Assembly: GCA_963663315.1 (NCBI GenBank)
Contig: OY760176.1
Coordinates: forward strand, 1,674,001-1,738,000
Direction: 5' to 3'
DNA length: 64,000 bases
From: G963663315 sp963663315
GTDB lineage: Bacteria > Pseudomonadota > Gammaproteobacteria > Arenicellales > Poriferihabitantaceae
A program made the position numbers and the translations under genes. Position 1 is the stretch's first letter. Each line of letters opens with the position of its first letter. The notes under the pieces were generated by a model. The model had not been told where the DNA came from. It saw only the letters and a list, made by a program, of their open reading frames with translations, and did not search any database. Shown piece after piece: positions 18,942-28,336 of the stretch.

Positions 18942-20141
18942 ATGCCAAATCCACCTGACCAGATTCAACTGCAACACAGTAGTACACTCTCAAAACGAAT
19001 CAAGGAAGAGATCAGGGATAATCAGGGGTGGATCGGCTTCGACAGGTTCATGGATCTGGCATTATACTCCCGAGGACTCGGTTACTACAGTGCGGGGTCG
19101 GTTAAATTGGGTGCGACCGGCGATTTTATCACCGCGCCGGAGCTCGGCAATCAGTTTGCCGGATGTCTCGCCCGACAGTGCATGGAAATTTTCGATCAAC
19201 AGGACAAAATGTCTGCCGACGGCAATTCCTTGCGCACCATTGTCGAATTTGGCGCCGGTACCGGGAAACTCGCTCGGGATATACTGACCTGCTTCAGACA
19301 GAGTGAGTGCAGTATCGATCAGTATTTGATCATGGAAACCAGCCCGGAATTAAAACAAAGACAAAAACAGACCATTGAAAGACATTGTCCGGAATTTATC
19401 CAAACCATAAACTGGTTGACCGACATTCCGCAATCCGGCCTGAGCGGGGTGGTGATCGCTAATGAGTTGCTGGATGCGTTACCGGTCACCCGATTCGAAA
19501 TTGACCACAGCGGAGTCCCCTTGCAGGTTGGGGTGAGTCTTGAGAATGACGAATTCAGATTGCGCCTGTCATCCGACCTGTTGGAACCCCGACTTGCCGA
19601 GCGGCTGTCCCGGTTCGATCTGCCAACCGGATATCAAAGCGAGATTGGAGTTGCAGCCGAAGCCTGGGTGCGAACGGTTGGGGAGAAATTGACCCAGGGC
19701 GTTATCATCGTGATTGATTATGGCTTCCCGCAAAGGGAATTTTATCACCGGGACCGGATGGGTGGCACACTGATGTGTCACTATAGACATATCGCCCATG
19801 ACAATCCGTTTCTCTATCCGGGGTTGCAGGATATTACCGCTCATGTCGATTTCAGTGCGCTGACGGAAGCAGCGTTTGATGCGGGGATGGGCCTGGCGGG
19901 CTACTGTAATCAGGCTGCGTTTCTACTTTCACTGGAGTTGCTGGATTTTTCACAGGATGGAGGCATCGATAAATATACCTTTGATGCGCCCTGCCCGGAA
20001 TCACTGGCAAGACTTCAGGAAATCAGGAAGCTTACGTTGCCGCATGAAATGGGAGAGCTGTTCAAAGTGCTCGCCCTGACCAAAAACCATCACACCCCCT
20101 TAAGCGGATTCAAGATGCAAAATCACCGGTATAGATTATGA
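18942..20141 (+). CDS. MidA/NDUFAF7-like SAM-dependent methyltransferase
   Basis: This 399-residue protein belongs to the COG1565 family (MidA/NDUFAF7). It has the FIEFDRFMDLALYS-like N-terminus, GDFITAPELGNQFAGCLA, the SAM motif VEFGAGTGKLARDIL and VIANELLDALPVTRFE. The eukaryotic member methylates an arginine of complex I; the bacterial role is not settled. The ATG at 18942 is chosen because the upstream 21 codons encode an unrelated hydrophobic stretch. The uppP start overlaps its stop by four bases. Confidence 0.85.
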   Translation: MPNPPDQIQLQHSSTLSKRIKEEIRDNQGWIGFDRFMDLALYSRGLGYYSAGSVKLGATGDFITAPELGNQFAGCLARQCMEIFDQQDKMSADGNSLRTIVEFGAGTGKLARDILTCFRQSECSIDQYLIMETSPELKQRQKQTIERHCPEFIQTINWLTDIPQSGLSGVVIANELLDALPVTRFEIDHSGVPLQVGVSLENDEFRLRLSSDLLEPRLAERLSRFDLPTGYQSEIGVAAEAWVRTVGEKLTQGVIIVIDYGFPQREFYHRDRMGGTLMCHYRHIAHDNPFLYPGLQDITAHVDFSALTEAAFDAGMGLAGYCNQAAFLLSLELLDFSQDGGIDKYTFDAPCPESLARLQEIRKLTLPHEMGELFKVLALTKNHHTPLSGFKMQNHRYRL

Positions 20142-20950
20142 CGGAATGGCTTCAGGCTTTCTGGCTTGCGCTACTTCAGGGAATAACAGAATTCCTGCCG
20201 ATATCAAGTTCCGGGCATCTGGCCCTGGTTCCGGCACTGTTCGACTGGCCGGATCAGGGGTTGCCTTTTGATGTTGCCATACATGTCGGTACCCTGACAG
20301 CGATAGTGATCTATTTCCGCAAGGACCTCGCCCTGATTCTGGGCGACTGGGTCCGATCCCTGTATACAGGACAGACAACAATCCATAGCAAACTGGCCTG
20401 GTTTGTCGTGTTTACAACGGTTCTCACCGGCATCGCCGGTCTGGCATTGGAAGAAGTGGTTATCAACGTGGCGAGAAAACCGGTTCCAATCGCCATTGCG
20501 ACCCTGTTTTTCGGAATTGTTCTCGGCATGACTGACAGGCTGGGAAGGAAAACCAGAGTACTTGAAACTCTTGGCTGGAAAGATGTTTTTGTGATTGGCT
20601 CCGCTCAGGTGCTGGCGCTGATTCCAGGTACTTCCCGTTCCGGGATAACCATATCCGCCGGACTGATGTTAGGTTTGACCCGGGAGGCTGCCACTCGATT
20701 TTCGTTTCTGATGGCCATCCCGATCATTACACTGGCCGGAATCTGGCAAACCAGAAATATCATTGTTGATTCGACTCAAACCGGATGGCAGACACAGTGG
20801 GAAATTCTGGTTTTTGCGGCCCTCGTTTCAGCGATTGTTGCGTTTGTCTGCGTGCATTATTTCCTGCAATTCGTACAACGTTTCAGCTTGATGCCTTTCG
20901 TGATATATCGGCTGATTTTAGGAGTGATTTTACTGGCGCTGTTCCTGTAA
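20138..20950 (+). CDS. uppP: Undecaprenyl-diphosphatase
   Basis: This 270-residue multi-helix protein dephosphorylates undecaprenyl diphosphate to recycle the cell-wall lipid carrier. Both family motifs are present: QGITEFLPISSSGHLAL near the N-terminus and LIPGTSRSGITI near residue 165. The start overlaps the end of the MidA-like gene. Confidence 0.95.
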   Translation: MTEWLQAFWLALLQGITEFLPISSSGHLALVPALFDWPDQGLPFDVAIHVGTLTAIVIYFRKDLALILGDWVRSLYTGQTTIHSKLAWFVVFTTVLTGIAGLALEEVVINVARKPVPIAIATLFFGIVLGMTDRLGRKTRVLETLGWKDVFVIGSAQVLALIPGTSRSGITISAGLMLGLTREAATRFSFLMAIPIITLAGIWQTRNIIVDSTQTGWQTQWEILVFAALVSAIVAFVCVHYFLQFVQRFSLMPFVIYRLILGVILLALFL

Positions 20951-20986
20951 AATCACGCCTTTTGAATCTGCGGAAATATTGTTGAA

Positions 20987-21838
20987 ATGAGAATGACTGC
21001 CGGACAATTTCGCAAATGGCCGAATAAAGCCATCACCCTGCTGGGCATGTCCGGGGTGGGTAAAACAACATTCAGTTCGAAGCTGCCTTCCGATACCTGG
21101 TTTCACTACTCTGGGGATTATCGCATCGGCACAAAATATCTTGATGAGCCGATCCTTGACAACATAAAAGCCCATGTGATGCAGAACGACTTCCTTCGGG
21201 GTTTATTGTTGAGTGATTCAATTCACATCCGTAACAACATTACCACCGAGCATTTGCACCCGATTTCGCAGTTTCTGGGTATGATCGGCAACCCTGAACT
21301 CGGCGGTCTGGATGTCCAGGAGTTCAAACGCAGGCAAGCGCTTTTTCGCGACGCCGAAGTGCAGACCATGTCCGATGTCAGTCTGTTCATGAAAAAAGCC
21401 CGGCAGATTTATCGATACCCTCACTTTGTCAATGACGCTGGCGGCAGTGTTTGCGGTCTCAACGACGAAGAATGCTGGCAACACTTGTCGGAAGTCACCG
21501 CAATCCTGTATCTTGAGGCAAGCGATGAAATGGAGCAGTTGCTGCTGGAGCGAGCCGTACAGAACCCCAAGCCACTGTTCTACGAAAATGAATTTCTTGA
21601 TCAGCACCTGCAAATGTATCTTGAGCACAATGATTTGAAACTTGTCAGCGAGATCGTTCCGGAGGAGTTTTTCCAATGGGTGTTTCCGCGCCTGATGGGT
21701 TTTCGCAAATCCCAGTATCAGGCTATCGCGCACAAATACGGTTATACAATCAATGCAGAAAGAATTCTCGAATCGCGCGATGAAAAAGACATCATTGACC
21801 TGATTTGCAGCAGCATGAACGACGAGAGCATTGATTGA
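20987..21838 (+). CDS. P-loop ATPase/kinase-like protein, coupled to metA
   Basis: This 283-residue protein has an N-terminal Walker A motif (LLGMSGVGKTTFSSKL, about residues 18-33), then a mostly soluble domain with no other motif I can name. The short P-loop spacing resembles shikimate or adenylylsulfate kinases. Its TGA overlaps the upstream end of the metA frame, so the two genes probably form one unit. The substrate is unknown; a link to methionine biosynthesis is an inference from coupling. Confidence 0.65.
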   Translation: MRMTAGQFRKWPNKAITLLGMSGVGKTTFSSKLPSDTWFHYSGDYRIGTKYLDEPILDNIKAHVMQNDFLRGLLLSDSIHIRNNITTEHLHPISQFLGMIGNPELGGLDVQEFKRRQALFRDAEVQTMSDVSLFMKKARQIYRYPHFVNDAGGSVCGLNDEECWQHLSEVTAILYLEASDEMEQLLLERAVQNPKPLFYENEFLDQHLQMYLEHNDLKLVSEIVPEEFFQWVFPRLMGFRKSQYQAIAHKYGYTINAERILESRDEKDIIDLICSSMNDESID

Positions 21839-21846
21839 CGTTTGAT

Positions 21847-22929
21847 ATGCCTCTGGTTGCCCATTCCGATTTACCCAGTTTTGATCGACTCCGCCAGGAA
21901 GGGCAGGAAGTACTGCTCCCGGGCAGGGCAGAAAAACAGGATATCAGAGAAATGCACATCGGTTTTCTTAACATGATGCCCGATGCGGCATTACAGGCCA
22001 CCGAAAGACAATTTCTGAGACTGGTCGGGTCCTGTAATCGAATTGCACAATTTTATGTTCACCTGTTTACCTTTCCCGGGATTCCCAGAGACGAATCCAC
22101 AAAGCAACACATTGATAAATATTACCGCAGCTTTGAAGAATTAAAGGAATCCGGCCTTGATGCATTGATTTTGTCAGGCGCCAATCCGATACTAAGTGAT
22201 ATTTCGCAGGAACCCTTCTGGCAGCCGCTTGAGGAAGTGATTGATTGGGCCAAAACCAACGTTTGCTCGGTAATGTGTTCCTGCCTGGCGACGCACGCTA
22301 TCGTCCAGCAATTATGGGGAATTGAGCGTTACCGGCTGCCACGGAAGCGATGGGGTGTTTATTCCAACCGCATCACTGATCAATATCATCCACTGACCAT
22401 CAACATTGACAGTCGATTCGATGCCCCGCATTCCCATGTCTATGAGGTCAATTCAAACCAGTTTCGGCAAGCAGGTTTAATCGTCCTGGCAGAAAGCCGG
22501 GAATCGGATTTGCATCTGGGGGTGAGCCCTGACGGATTGCGATTTGTGTTCTTCCAGGGGCATCCGGAATATGACGCAGTAAGCCTGTTGAAAGAGTATA
22601 AAAGGGAGGTCGTTCGATTTGCCAATGGAGTGCGTCCGGATTACACACTCCCTCCTGAACACTATTTCTTCGGTGAGGCGATGGAAGTGATTACCGCTTA
22701 TGAACGCGAAGTACTGCAGCACAAGGGGGACGAAAGTAATCTGAGACCCTTTCCGGAAGAAGAACTGTCCCGTCTGGTTGATATCACATGGTCGGATACC
22801 GGCAAGGCCCTTGTCAATAACTGGCTGGGCCTGATTTATCAAGTCGCAAATAAGGACAGGAAGAAGGTATTCATGGATGGAATAGATCCCGACGACCCAC
22901 TGGGGTTAATCGCTTCGGGCAATATTTGA
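21847..22929 (+). CDS. metA: Homoserine O-acyltransferase, MetA family
   Basis: This 360-residue protein activates homoserine for methionine synthesis by acylation. It carries the glutamine-amidotransferase-like fold with Cys146 in the SCLATHA segment and the His239/Glu241 pair in GHPEYD, matching the catalytic triad of MetA. NMMPDAALQATERQFLRLV is typical. MetA-fold enzymes can use succinyl- or acetyl-CoA, and the sequence alone does not settle which. The ATG at 21847 aligns with the family start; a TTG at 21835 overlapping the previous stop would add four residues. Confidence 0.9.
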   Translation: MPLVAHSDLPSFDRLRQEGQEVLLPGRAEKQDIREMHIGFLNMMPDAALQATERQFLRLVGSCNRIAQFYVHLFTFPGIPRDESTKQHIDKYYRSFEELKESGLDALILSGANPILSDISQEPFWQPLEEVIDWAKTNVCSVMCSCLATHAIVQQLWGIERYRLPRKRWGVYSNRITDQYHPLTINIDSRFDAPHSHVYEVNSNQFRQAGLIVLAESRESDLHLGVSPDGLRFVFFQGHPEYDAVSLLKEYKREVVRFANGVRPDYTLPPEHYFFGEAMEVITAYEREVLQHKGDESNLRPFPEEELSRLVDITWSDTGKALVNNWLGLIYQVANKDRKKVFMDGIDPDDPLGLIASGNI

Positions 22930-22978
22930 CCCGAATCTGCCGTCAGCTTCCTGCCATTTTCCTGCGATTCCAGTTGAT

Positions 22979-24085
22979 TCAGGATAAATGCGGTCTGGAA
23001 AGATAGTCGTCAGAACTCATTTCAATCAAGCGGCTGGCGGTACGTTTAAAAGGTTCTGCCAGTCTTTTGCCAACATAAATTCTATCGGGCAACCGGGCCG
23101 AAGAAGCGATCAGATTGACATTGCGGTCATATAATTCATCTATCAGTTCGATCAACCGTCTTGCTGCATCATCCATGGCAGCGGTCAACTGTGGAATATT
23201 TGACAATATCACCGTATGGTATTGACGGGCAATCTGAATGAAATCCTGTTTTGAGCGGTAGGTCTGGCATAACCCGGCAAACTCGAACCAGATTACCCCG
23301 GATTCGACTGCACACACTTCGACCACACGGTCATTGATCGTGATCGACTTACCTTTGCTCGGGTTACCGGTAAGAACACTGAAACAATGGCGTAGTTTCG
23401 ATGTGGTCTCATCACCACTGTGAATATGAAAAATGGCTTCATCACGCAAATGGGCCATTCGATAATCATTGTCATTATCGACTTCGACCGAATCGATGTT
23501 ATTTTCGAGTAATGCGATGGCCGGCAGGAAGCGCTCCCGTTGCAGCCCGCCCGGATACAGGTTTTGTGGTCGGGTGTTCGAGGTCGTGACCAACACCATG
23601 CCACGCCGAAACAGATGCCTGAGCAGGCCTGACATGATCATCGCATCGGTAATGTCAGTGATTGAAAACTCATCCAGACAAAGTACACGCCATTGCGAAG
23701 CCCATTTTTCGACGACAATGCCAAGCGGGTCGGGCTGGTCCTTGACCTTGTTTTTTTCGTCATGCACGGATTGCATGAAGCGATGGAAATGAATACGCTG
23801 AGCTGACCGGGCAGGCAGTGATTGATGGAACAGGTCCATCAGCAGTGTCTTGCCTGTCCCTACCCCTCCCCATAAATAGAGCCCCCTGACAGTCGTCTGA
23901 TCTGAGCGTGCAAACCAGTTTCGGTACCGCGCCCAAACCCGGTTTGGAGTCGGAGGCTGAGCAATCAATTGATGATAGAGAGCATCGAGTTTCCCTACAG
24001 CGGCTTGCTGGGCCGGGTCCATTTCGAGCTCACCCCGGCCCACCCTGGCCTGATAAACCCGCATTGGAGAAGAAATCGATTTCAT
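22979..24085 (-). CDS. zapE: Cell division protein ZapE (AFG1-like ATPase)
   Basis: This 368-residue AAA-type ATPase acts on the Z-ring in E. coli. It has Walker A GGVGTGKTLLMDLF near residue 75, the ZapE-specific RIHFHRFM, Walker B VLCLDEFSITD and the TSNTRPQNLYPGGLQRERF stretch. Length agrees with E. coli ZapE. The gene is convergent with metA. Confidence 0.94.
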   Translation of the reverse strand: MKSISSPMRVYQARVGRGELEMDPAQQAAVGKLDALYHQLIAQPPTPNRVWARYRNWFARSDQTTVRGLYLWGGVGTGKTLLMDLFHQSLPARSAQRIHFHRFMQSVHDEKNKVKDQPDPLGIVVEKWASQWRVLCLDEFSITDITDAMIMSGLLRHLFRRGMVLVTTSNTRPQNLYPGGLQRERFLPAIALLENNIDSVEVDNDNDYRMAHLRDEAIFHIHSGDETTSKLRHCFSVLTGNPSKGKSITINDRVVEVCAVESGVIWFEFAGLCQTYRSKQDFIQIARQYHTVILSNIPQLTAAMDDAARRLIELIDELYDRNVNLIASSARLPDRIYVGKRLAEPFKRTASRLIEMSSDDYLSRPHLS

Positions 24086-24193
24086 TGCCTGAACATTACC
24101 AATTCATAATCATGGTAACCGATATTCAATTTATGTAAGATCACGGTTCGTTGGTTCCCCCGCCCAATTTTATTTCTTCGGAGGCATTCGCAG

Positions 24194-24997
24194 TTGAGAG
24201 CGATGTTGGACAATGTATTGAGTATTGCTGTGGCTGCAGGTCGGGAAATTCTTGAAGTTTATCAAAATCCTTTCGAAGTTGAATATAAAGACGACGGGTC
24301 TTTTCTGACAGCAGCCGATCAAAGGGCTCACGATTTAATACTGGCAGAGCTTGGCAGGCTGACCCCGGATATCCCTGTTCTGTCTGAAGAATCGAACCCG
24401 GAAATTTTTCAATTACGCAGGCAATGGAACAGGTTCTGGCTGGTTGATCCACTCGATGGCACCCGGGAATTCGTCGCAAGAAGAGAATACTTCACGGTAA
24501 ATATTGCGTTGATTGACAACGGCTCATCAATATTGGGCGTGGTGCATACTCCGGTAAAAAATATCAGCCATTACGCCGCGCTCGGAATCGGCGCCTTTCG
24601 AAGTGACGAGGAATCGGGCATCAACGCAATCCGCACACGTACAATGGGCACAGGAAAAACGACAATGGTGACAAGCCATTCTCATTCAGGAGCACAAACC
24701 GGGCAATTTCTTCAGAATCTGGAGAGTCAGGTTGGTGAAGTAGATCTTGTCAGCATGGGGAGTTCATTGAAGATCTGCCTGGTCGCTGAAGGCACGGCAG
24801 ATATTTATCCCCGGCTCGGCCCCACCTCTGAATGGGATACGGCAGCGGCTCACTGTGTACTTGACGTTGCCGGAGGCGGCATGATCGATCTGCATGGAAA
24901 CTGTCTTCGATACAACAAACCCGATATCTTGAATCCCTGGTTTCTGGCCTGCGGAGACAAATCGGTGGATTGGACAAAATATCTGGGAAAAAGTTGA
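24194..24997 (+). CDS. cysQ: 3'(2'),5'-bisphosphate nucleotidase
   Basis: This 267-residue inositol-monophosphatase-fold enzyme hydrolyses 3'-phosphoadenosine 5'-phosphate from sulfate assimilation. It shows LSEES, the metal motif WLVDPLDGTREFVARREYFTVNIALI and the C-terminal PTSEWDTAAAHCVLDVAGG. GTREF is typical of CysQ. The TTG start at 24194 is preferred because CGGAGG (24179-24184) lies 9 bases upstream; an ATG at 24203 is the alternative. Confidence 0.9.
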   Translation: MRAMLDNVLSIAVAAGREILEVYQNPFEVEYKDDGSFLTAADQRAHDLILAELGRLTPDIPVLSEESNPEIFQLRRQWNRFWLVDPLDGTREFVARREYFTVNIALIDNGSSILGVVHTPVKNISHYAALGIGAFRSDEESGINAIRTRTMGTGKTTMVTSHSHSGAQTGQFLQNLESQVGEVDLVSMGSSLKICLVAEGTADIYPRLGPTSEWDTAAAHCVLDVAGGGMIDLHGNCLRYNKPDILNPWFLACGDKSVDWTKYLGKS

Positions 24998-25112
24998 ATT
25001 GACAATCGAACACATTCTGATTGTGGCGCCACAAGTGGTTGACCTCGAAGCCAACAACGAGTAGGCTTTTCACCCGATACCTACAAGATAAAAGCAACTG
25101 CGAGTTTCAGTC

Positions 25113-26024
25113 ATGCGTATAGCAATTCTAGGTGGGCCGGGTTCGGGCAAGGGTACACAGGCCAAACTGCTGTCCGAACGCTATCGTGTTCCACAGATAT
25201 CCACCGGAGACCTGTTGCGGGATGTCGTCAAAAACGATCAGGGCCTGGGTGCGCAGGTCAAGGAATTGATGGACAGCGGGCAATTGGTCAGCGACAGTAT
25301 TGTTTCGAAGCTGCTTGAGGACCGTCTCATAAACAAGGACACCAGACGTGGCTTCATCGTTGACGGTTATCCCAGAAGTATTCCCCAGGCGCAAACACTC
25401 GATACCCTGCTCGGCATGCTTGGGAAGCCCCTGCAAATCGCCATTAATATTGATGTGGATGGTGACATTCTGGTGAAACGGATAACCGGGAGAATTTCCT
25501 GTGCAGATTGTGGGGCCATTTACAATGAACACTTCTTCCCCCCGAAAATCGCAAATAAATGCGACAAATGCGGAGGCGGCAGATTCGAGTCGCGTGATGA
25601 TGATACTGTGGAAACAGTAACAATGCGGCTCGAAGTCTACCATCGGGAAACAGCTCCCCTGATCACCTACTATCGTGCCCAACACAAGCTGCGGACCATG
25701 ACGGGTACGGGTGATATCGATCAGATTCACCGAAAGCTGTGCGACATTATTGATCTCGAAATCCGACCTCTGCAAATCAAGACTCTGGAAGTGGCAACCA
25801 ATACCAGCGATGAAGAGGAATCCACGATTATTGCCGGAGGAAAGGTAAATCGTATTAAAGTGCCCGCCAAAAAGAAACTCCCTGGAGAAAAACCGCAGTT
25901 GAAAAATTCCGCGACAGGACAACCAGTGACGAAAAAGACCGCCTCGAAAAAGACGTCCAGACGACCGGCAGCGAAAAAAGTCCCTGCAAAAAAGGTGCAC
26001 ACCAAAAAGCAGCAACAATCCTGA
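25113..26024 (+). CDS. adk: Adenylate kinase with zinc LID and Lys/Ala-rich C-terminal tail
   Basis: Residues 1 to about 220 are a complete adenylate kinase: P-loop GGPGSGKGTQA, STGDLL, the AMP-binding VDGYPRS at 83-89, and the long-form LID with four zinc-type cysteines (C130, C133, C150, C153). The final 60 residues (about 244-303) are unusual. They are rich in Lys, Ala, Pro and Thr with repeated PAKK/AAKK/TKK units, like histone H1-type tails. E. coli Adk is 214 residues and has neither the zinc site nor the tail. The tail may bind nucleic acid or another acidic partner. The hemB start is 21 bp downstream. Confidence 0.92.
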   Translation: MRIAILGGPGSGKGTQAKLLSERYRVPQISTGDLLRDVVKNDQGLGAQVKELMDSGQLVSDSIVSKLLEDRLINKDTRRGFIVDGYPRSIPQAQTLDTLLGMLGKPLQIAINIDVDGDILVKRITGRISCADCGAIYNEHFFPPKIANKCDKCGGGRFESRDDDTVETVTMRLEVYHRETAPLITYYRAQHKLRTMTGTGDIDQIHRKLCDIIDLEIRPLQIKTLEVATNTSDEEESTIIAGGKVNRIKVPAKKKLPGEKPQLKNSATGQPVTKKTASKKTSRRPAAKKVPAKKVHTKKQQQS

Positions 26025-26045
26025 CAGCAATCAGGCGAACCTGAC

Positions 26046-27056
26046 ATGCCACAGCGACAGGGTACCTATCCTCGAACCCGACTACGGCGAATGCGCCGTG
26101 ATGACTTCAGCCGCCGATTGATCAGGGAATCGACACTGACTGTTTCTGACCTGATTCAACCGGTGTTTGTTCGTGAGGGTCATGCCGAAAGTGAGGCGGT
26201 GCCGTCGATGCCGGGGGTGAATCGCTTGTCCATTGATCTGCTGGTGGAAAAATCCAGGCAATATCATAACCTCGGCATTCCCGCTGTCGTGCTTTTCCCG
26301 GCTACCCCGATGCAGGCAAAGAGTGACGATGCGGCAGAGGCATGGAACCCGGACGGGTTGGTTCAAAGGGCGATTGATGCGATCAAGAATGCGGTTCCTG
26401 AACTCGGGGTGATAACCGATGTAGCGCTGGATCCCTATACCAGCCATGGTCAGGATGGACTAATCGATGAATCCGGTTATGTGGTCAATGACAAAACCGT
26501 TGACGCGCTGGTCAAACAGGCATTATCTCATGCAAAGGCAGGCGCGGATGTGGTTGCGCCTTCGGACATGATGGATGGCAGGGTGGGCGCCATTCGTAAT
26601 ATTCTGGAAGAGAACGGATTTGTCAATACTCGAATTCTTTCCTACGCAGCAAAGTATGCGTCGAGCTACTACGGGCCGTTCCGGGATGCAGTGGGGTCTG
26701 CTTCCAATCTTGCCGGTAGCAACAAATTCAGTTATCAGATGGATCCGGCGAATGGCGATGAAGCGCTGAGGGAAGTTGCGATAGATATCGAGGAAGGCGC
26801 TGATATGATCATGATCAAACCGGGAACGCCTTATCTTGATATCATCTGGAGAGTGAAACAACAATTTGCAATGCCCACTTTTGCCTATCAGGTCAGTGGT
26901 GAATATGCGATGTTCCGCGCAGCAGGACTCAATGGCTGGATTGATGAAAAGGCCGTGGTAATGGAGGCGATGACAGGCTTCAAGCGAGCGGGATGCGACG
27001 GGGTTCTGACTTATTATGCTGAAGAACTTGCCAACTGGATCCACCGGTACGACTGA
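26046..27056 (+). CDS. hemB: Delta-aminolevulinic acid dehydratase (porphobilinogen synthase)
   Basis: This 336-residue enzyme condenses two 5-aminolevulinate molecules for tetrapyrrole synthesis. Active-site lysines are in SYAAKYASSYYGPF and MIKPGTPYLD. The metal site reads DVALDPYTSHGQDG without the cysteines of the zinc-dependent type, so it is probably the magnesium-dependent type. The following small gene starts about 100 bp later. Confidence 0.95.
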   Translation: MPQRQGTYPRTRLRRMRRDDFSRRLIRESTLTVSDLIQPVFVREGHAESEAVPSMPGVNRLSIDLLVEKSRQYHNLGIPAVVLFPATPMQAKSDDAAEAWNPDGLVQRAIDAIKNAVPELGVITDVALDPYTSHGQDGLIDESGYVVNDKTVDALVKQALSHAKAGADVVAPSDMMDGRVGAIRNILEENGFVNTRILSYAAKYASSYYGPFRDAVGSASNLAGSNKFSYQMDPANGDEALREVAIDIEEGADMIMIKPGTPYLDIIWRVKQQFAMPTFAYQVSGEYAMFRAAGLNGWIDEKAVVMEAMTGFKRAGCDGVLTYYAEELANWIHRYD

Positions 27057-27153
27057 TACTCCTGCAGGCAACCTGCACAGGATTCTCCGTCCCTTACAAT
27101 CCGGTCTTGAAAATTTCGCGTACAATACACACTTCACCCTGATCCTTAGTGTC

Positions 27154-27516
27154 ATGAGTAAAAACGTTCCTACAGAAATCTACCTTAATCGCAGAACCCG
27201 GATATTGACCGTTTCATTCGAGCAAGAGGTCTTCGAACTGAGTTGTGAGTATCTTCGTGCGCATTCTCCATCGGCTGAGGTTCAGGGTCATGGTCCGGGC
27301 CAGGATGTGCTGCAAACAGGCAAGGAAAACGTCAATATTGATTCGATAGAATCGGTCGGGAACTATGGAATCAAGCCGGTCTTTGATGATGGTCATGACA
27401 CCGGCATCTTCTCCTGGGACACGCTTTACAAATTAGCCATAAATCATAATGAAAACTGGGAGCGTTATATGCAGCGACTGGAAGAAGCGGGCATAACCAG
27501 AAAACTCGATTCCTGA
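27154..27516 (+). CDS. DUF971 / gamma-butyrobetaine hydroxylase-like N-terminal domain protein
   Basis: This 120-residue protein matches the small DUF971 family, with IYLNRRTRILTVSFE, FELSCEYLRAHSPSAEVQGH and DGHDTGIFSWDTLYKL. The same domain occurs at the N-terminus of gamma-butyrobetaine hydroxylase and is often implicated in iron-sulfur cluster handling. The ATG at 27154 removes an upstream stretch that lies inside hemB. It precedes the ubiquinone genes by 35 bp, a common gammaproteobacterial order. Confidence 0.85.
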   Translation: MSKNVPTEIYLNRRTRILTVSFEQEVFELSCEYLRAHSPSAEVQGHGPGQDVLQTGKENVNIDSIESVGNYGIKPVFDDGHDTGIFSWDTLYKLAINHNENWERYMQRLEEAGITRKLDS

Positions 27517-27551
27517 TTGCGCCCGGCACTGGGTAAAGACACGCAAAGGAA

Positions 27552-28319
27552 ATGGACGAAAACAATCCACATGATACCGAACAGACGACCGATTTTGGAT
27601 ATCGCAAAGTCAGGGAATCAGAAAAAGCAGGCATGGTGGGCGAAATATTCAGTTCCGTTGCCAACAATTATGACCTGATGAATGACTTCATGTCGTTCGG
27701 TATCCATCGCTTATGGAAATATTTTGCTGCCATGCAAAGCGGATTGAAGCCCGGAGGCCAGGTTCTGGATGTGGCGGCAGGCAGCGGGGATGTAAGTCGG
27801 CAACTGGCCAGGCAGGTCGGCAATACCGGAAAAGTGATTCTGACAGATATCAATCAGGACATGCTGGATCAGGGCAAGGCGAAAATGGTGGATTCGGGAT
27901 TTGTCGGTAATATCGAATACGCTATTGCGGATGCCGAAAACCTGCCGTTTGCAGAAAATCAATTTGATTGTGTTTCCCTGTCTTTCGGCTTGCGCAATAT
28001 GACCCGAAAGGAAAAAGCGCTCAGTTCGATGTTCCGGGTTGTAAAACCCGGCGGCCGGGCGCTGGTACTGGAGTTCTCAAAACCGGTGATACCGATGCTC
28101 GGCAGGATTTATGACATCTATTCCTTCAAAGTGATCCCGAAGATTGGAAAGGTTGTCAGCAACGACGAAGCCAGCTATACCTATCTGGTTGAATCCATCC
28201 GCCGTCACCCTGATCAGGATACACTGCGGGACATGATGCTGTCGGCAGGTTTTGATGAGGTCAGATATCATAATTTAAGCGGTGGCATCGTGGCATTGCA
28301 TATCGGATACAAATACTGA
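27552..28319 (+). CDS. ubiE: Ubiquinone/menaquinone methyltransferase UbiE
   Basis: This 255-residue SAM methyltransferase C-methylates the quinone ring. It has the N-terminal TTDFGYRKV and VGEIFSSVANNYDLMNDFMSFGIHRLWK, SAM motif LDVAAGSGDVSRQLA, and FGLRNMTRKEKAL with VLEFSKPV. These are family hallmarks. It is the first gene of a ubiE-ubiJ-ubiB operon. Confidence 0.95.
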   Translation: MDENNPHDTEQTTDFGYRKVRESEKAGMVGEIFSSVANNYDLMNDFMSFGIHRLWKYFAAMQSGLKPGGQVLDVAAGSGDVSRQLARQVGNTGKVILTDINQDMLDQGKAKMVDSGFVGNIEYAIADAENLPFAENQFDCVSLSFGLRNMTRKEKALSSMFRVVKPGGRALVLEFSKPVIPMLGRIYDIYSFKVIPKIGKVVSNDEASYTYLVESIRRHPDQDTLRDMMLSAGFDEVRYHNLSGGIVALHIGYKY

Positions 28320-28336
28320 CGTGAGTTGTCACTACC

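Noticed and set aside
21839..21850. SAM or other riboswitch before metA
   Set aside because: metA overlaps the previous gene's end, leaving no leader space.
25128..26030. 300-codon antisense frame opposite adk
   Set aside because: Adenylate kinase motifs on the sense strand are unambiguous; the antisense product is low-complexity Phe/Arg/Gly sequence from the Lys-rich tail.
27057..27085. GCAGG-CAA-CCTGC hairpin after hemB as a terminator
   Set aside because: The stem is only five pairs with no T-run, and it lies just before another co-oriented gene.
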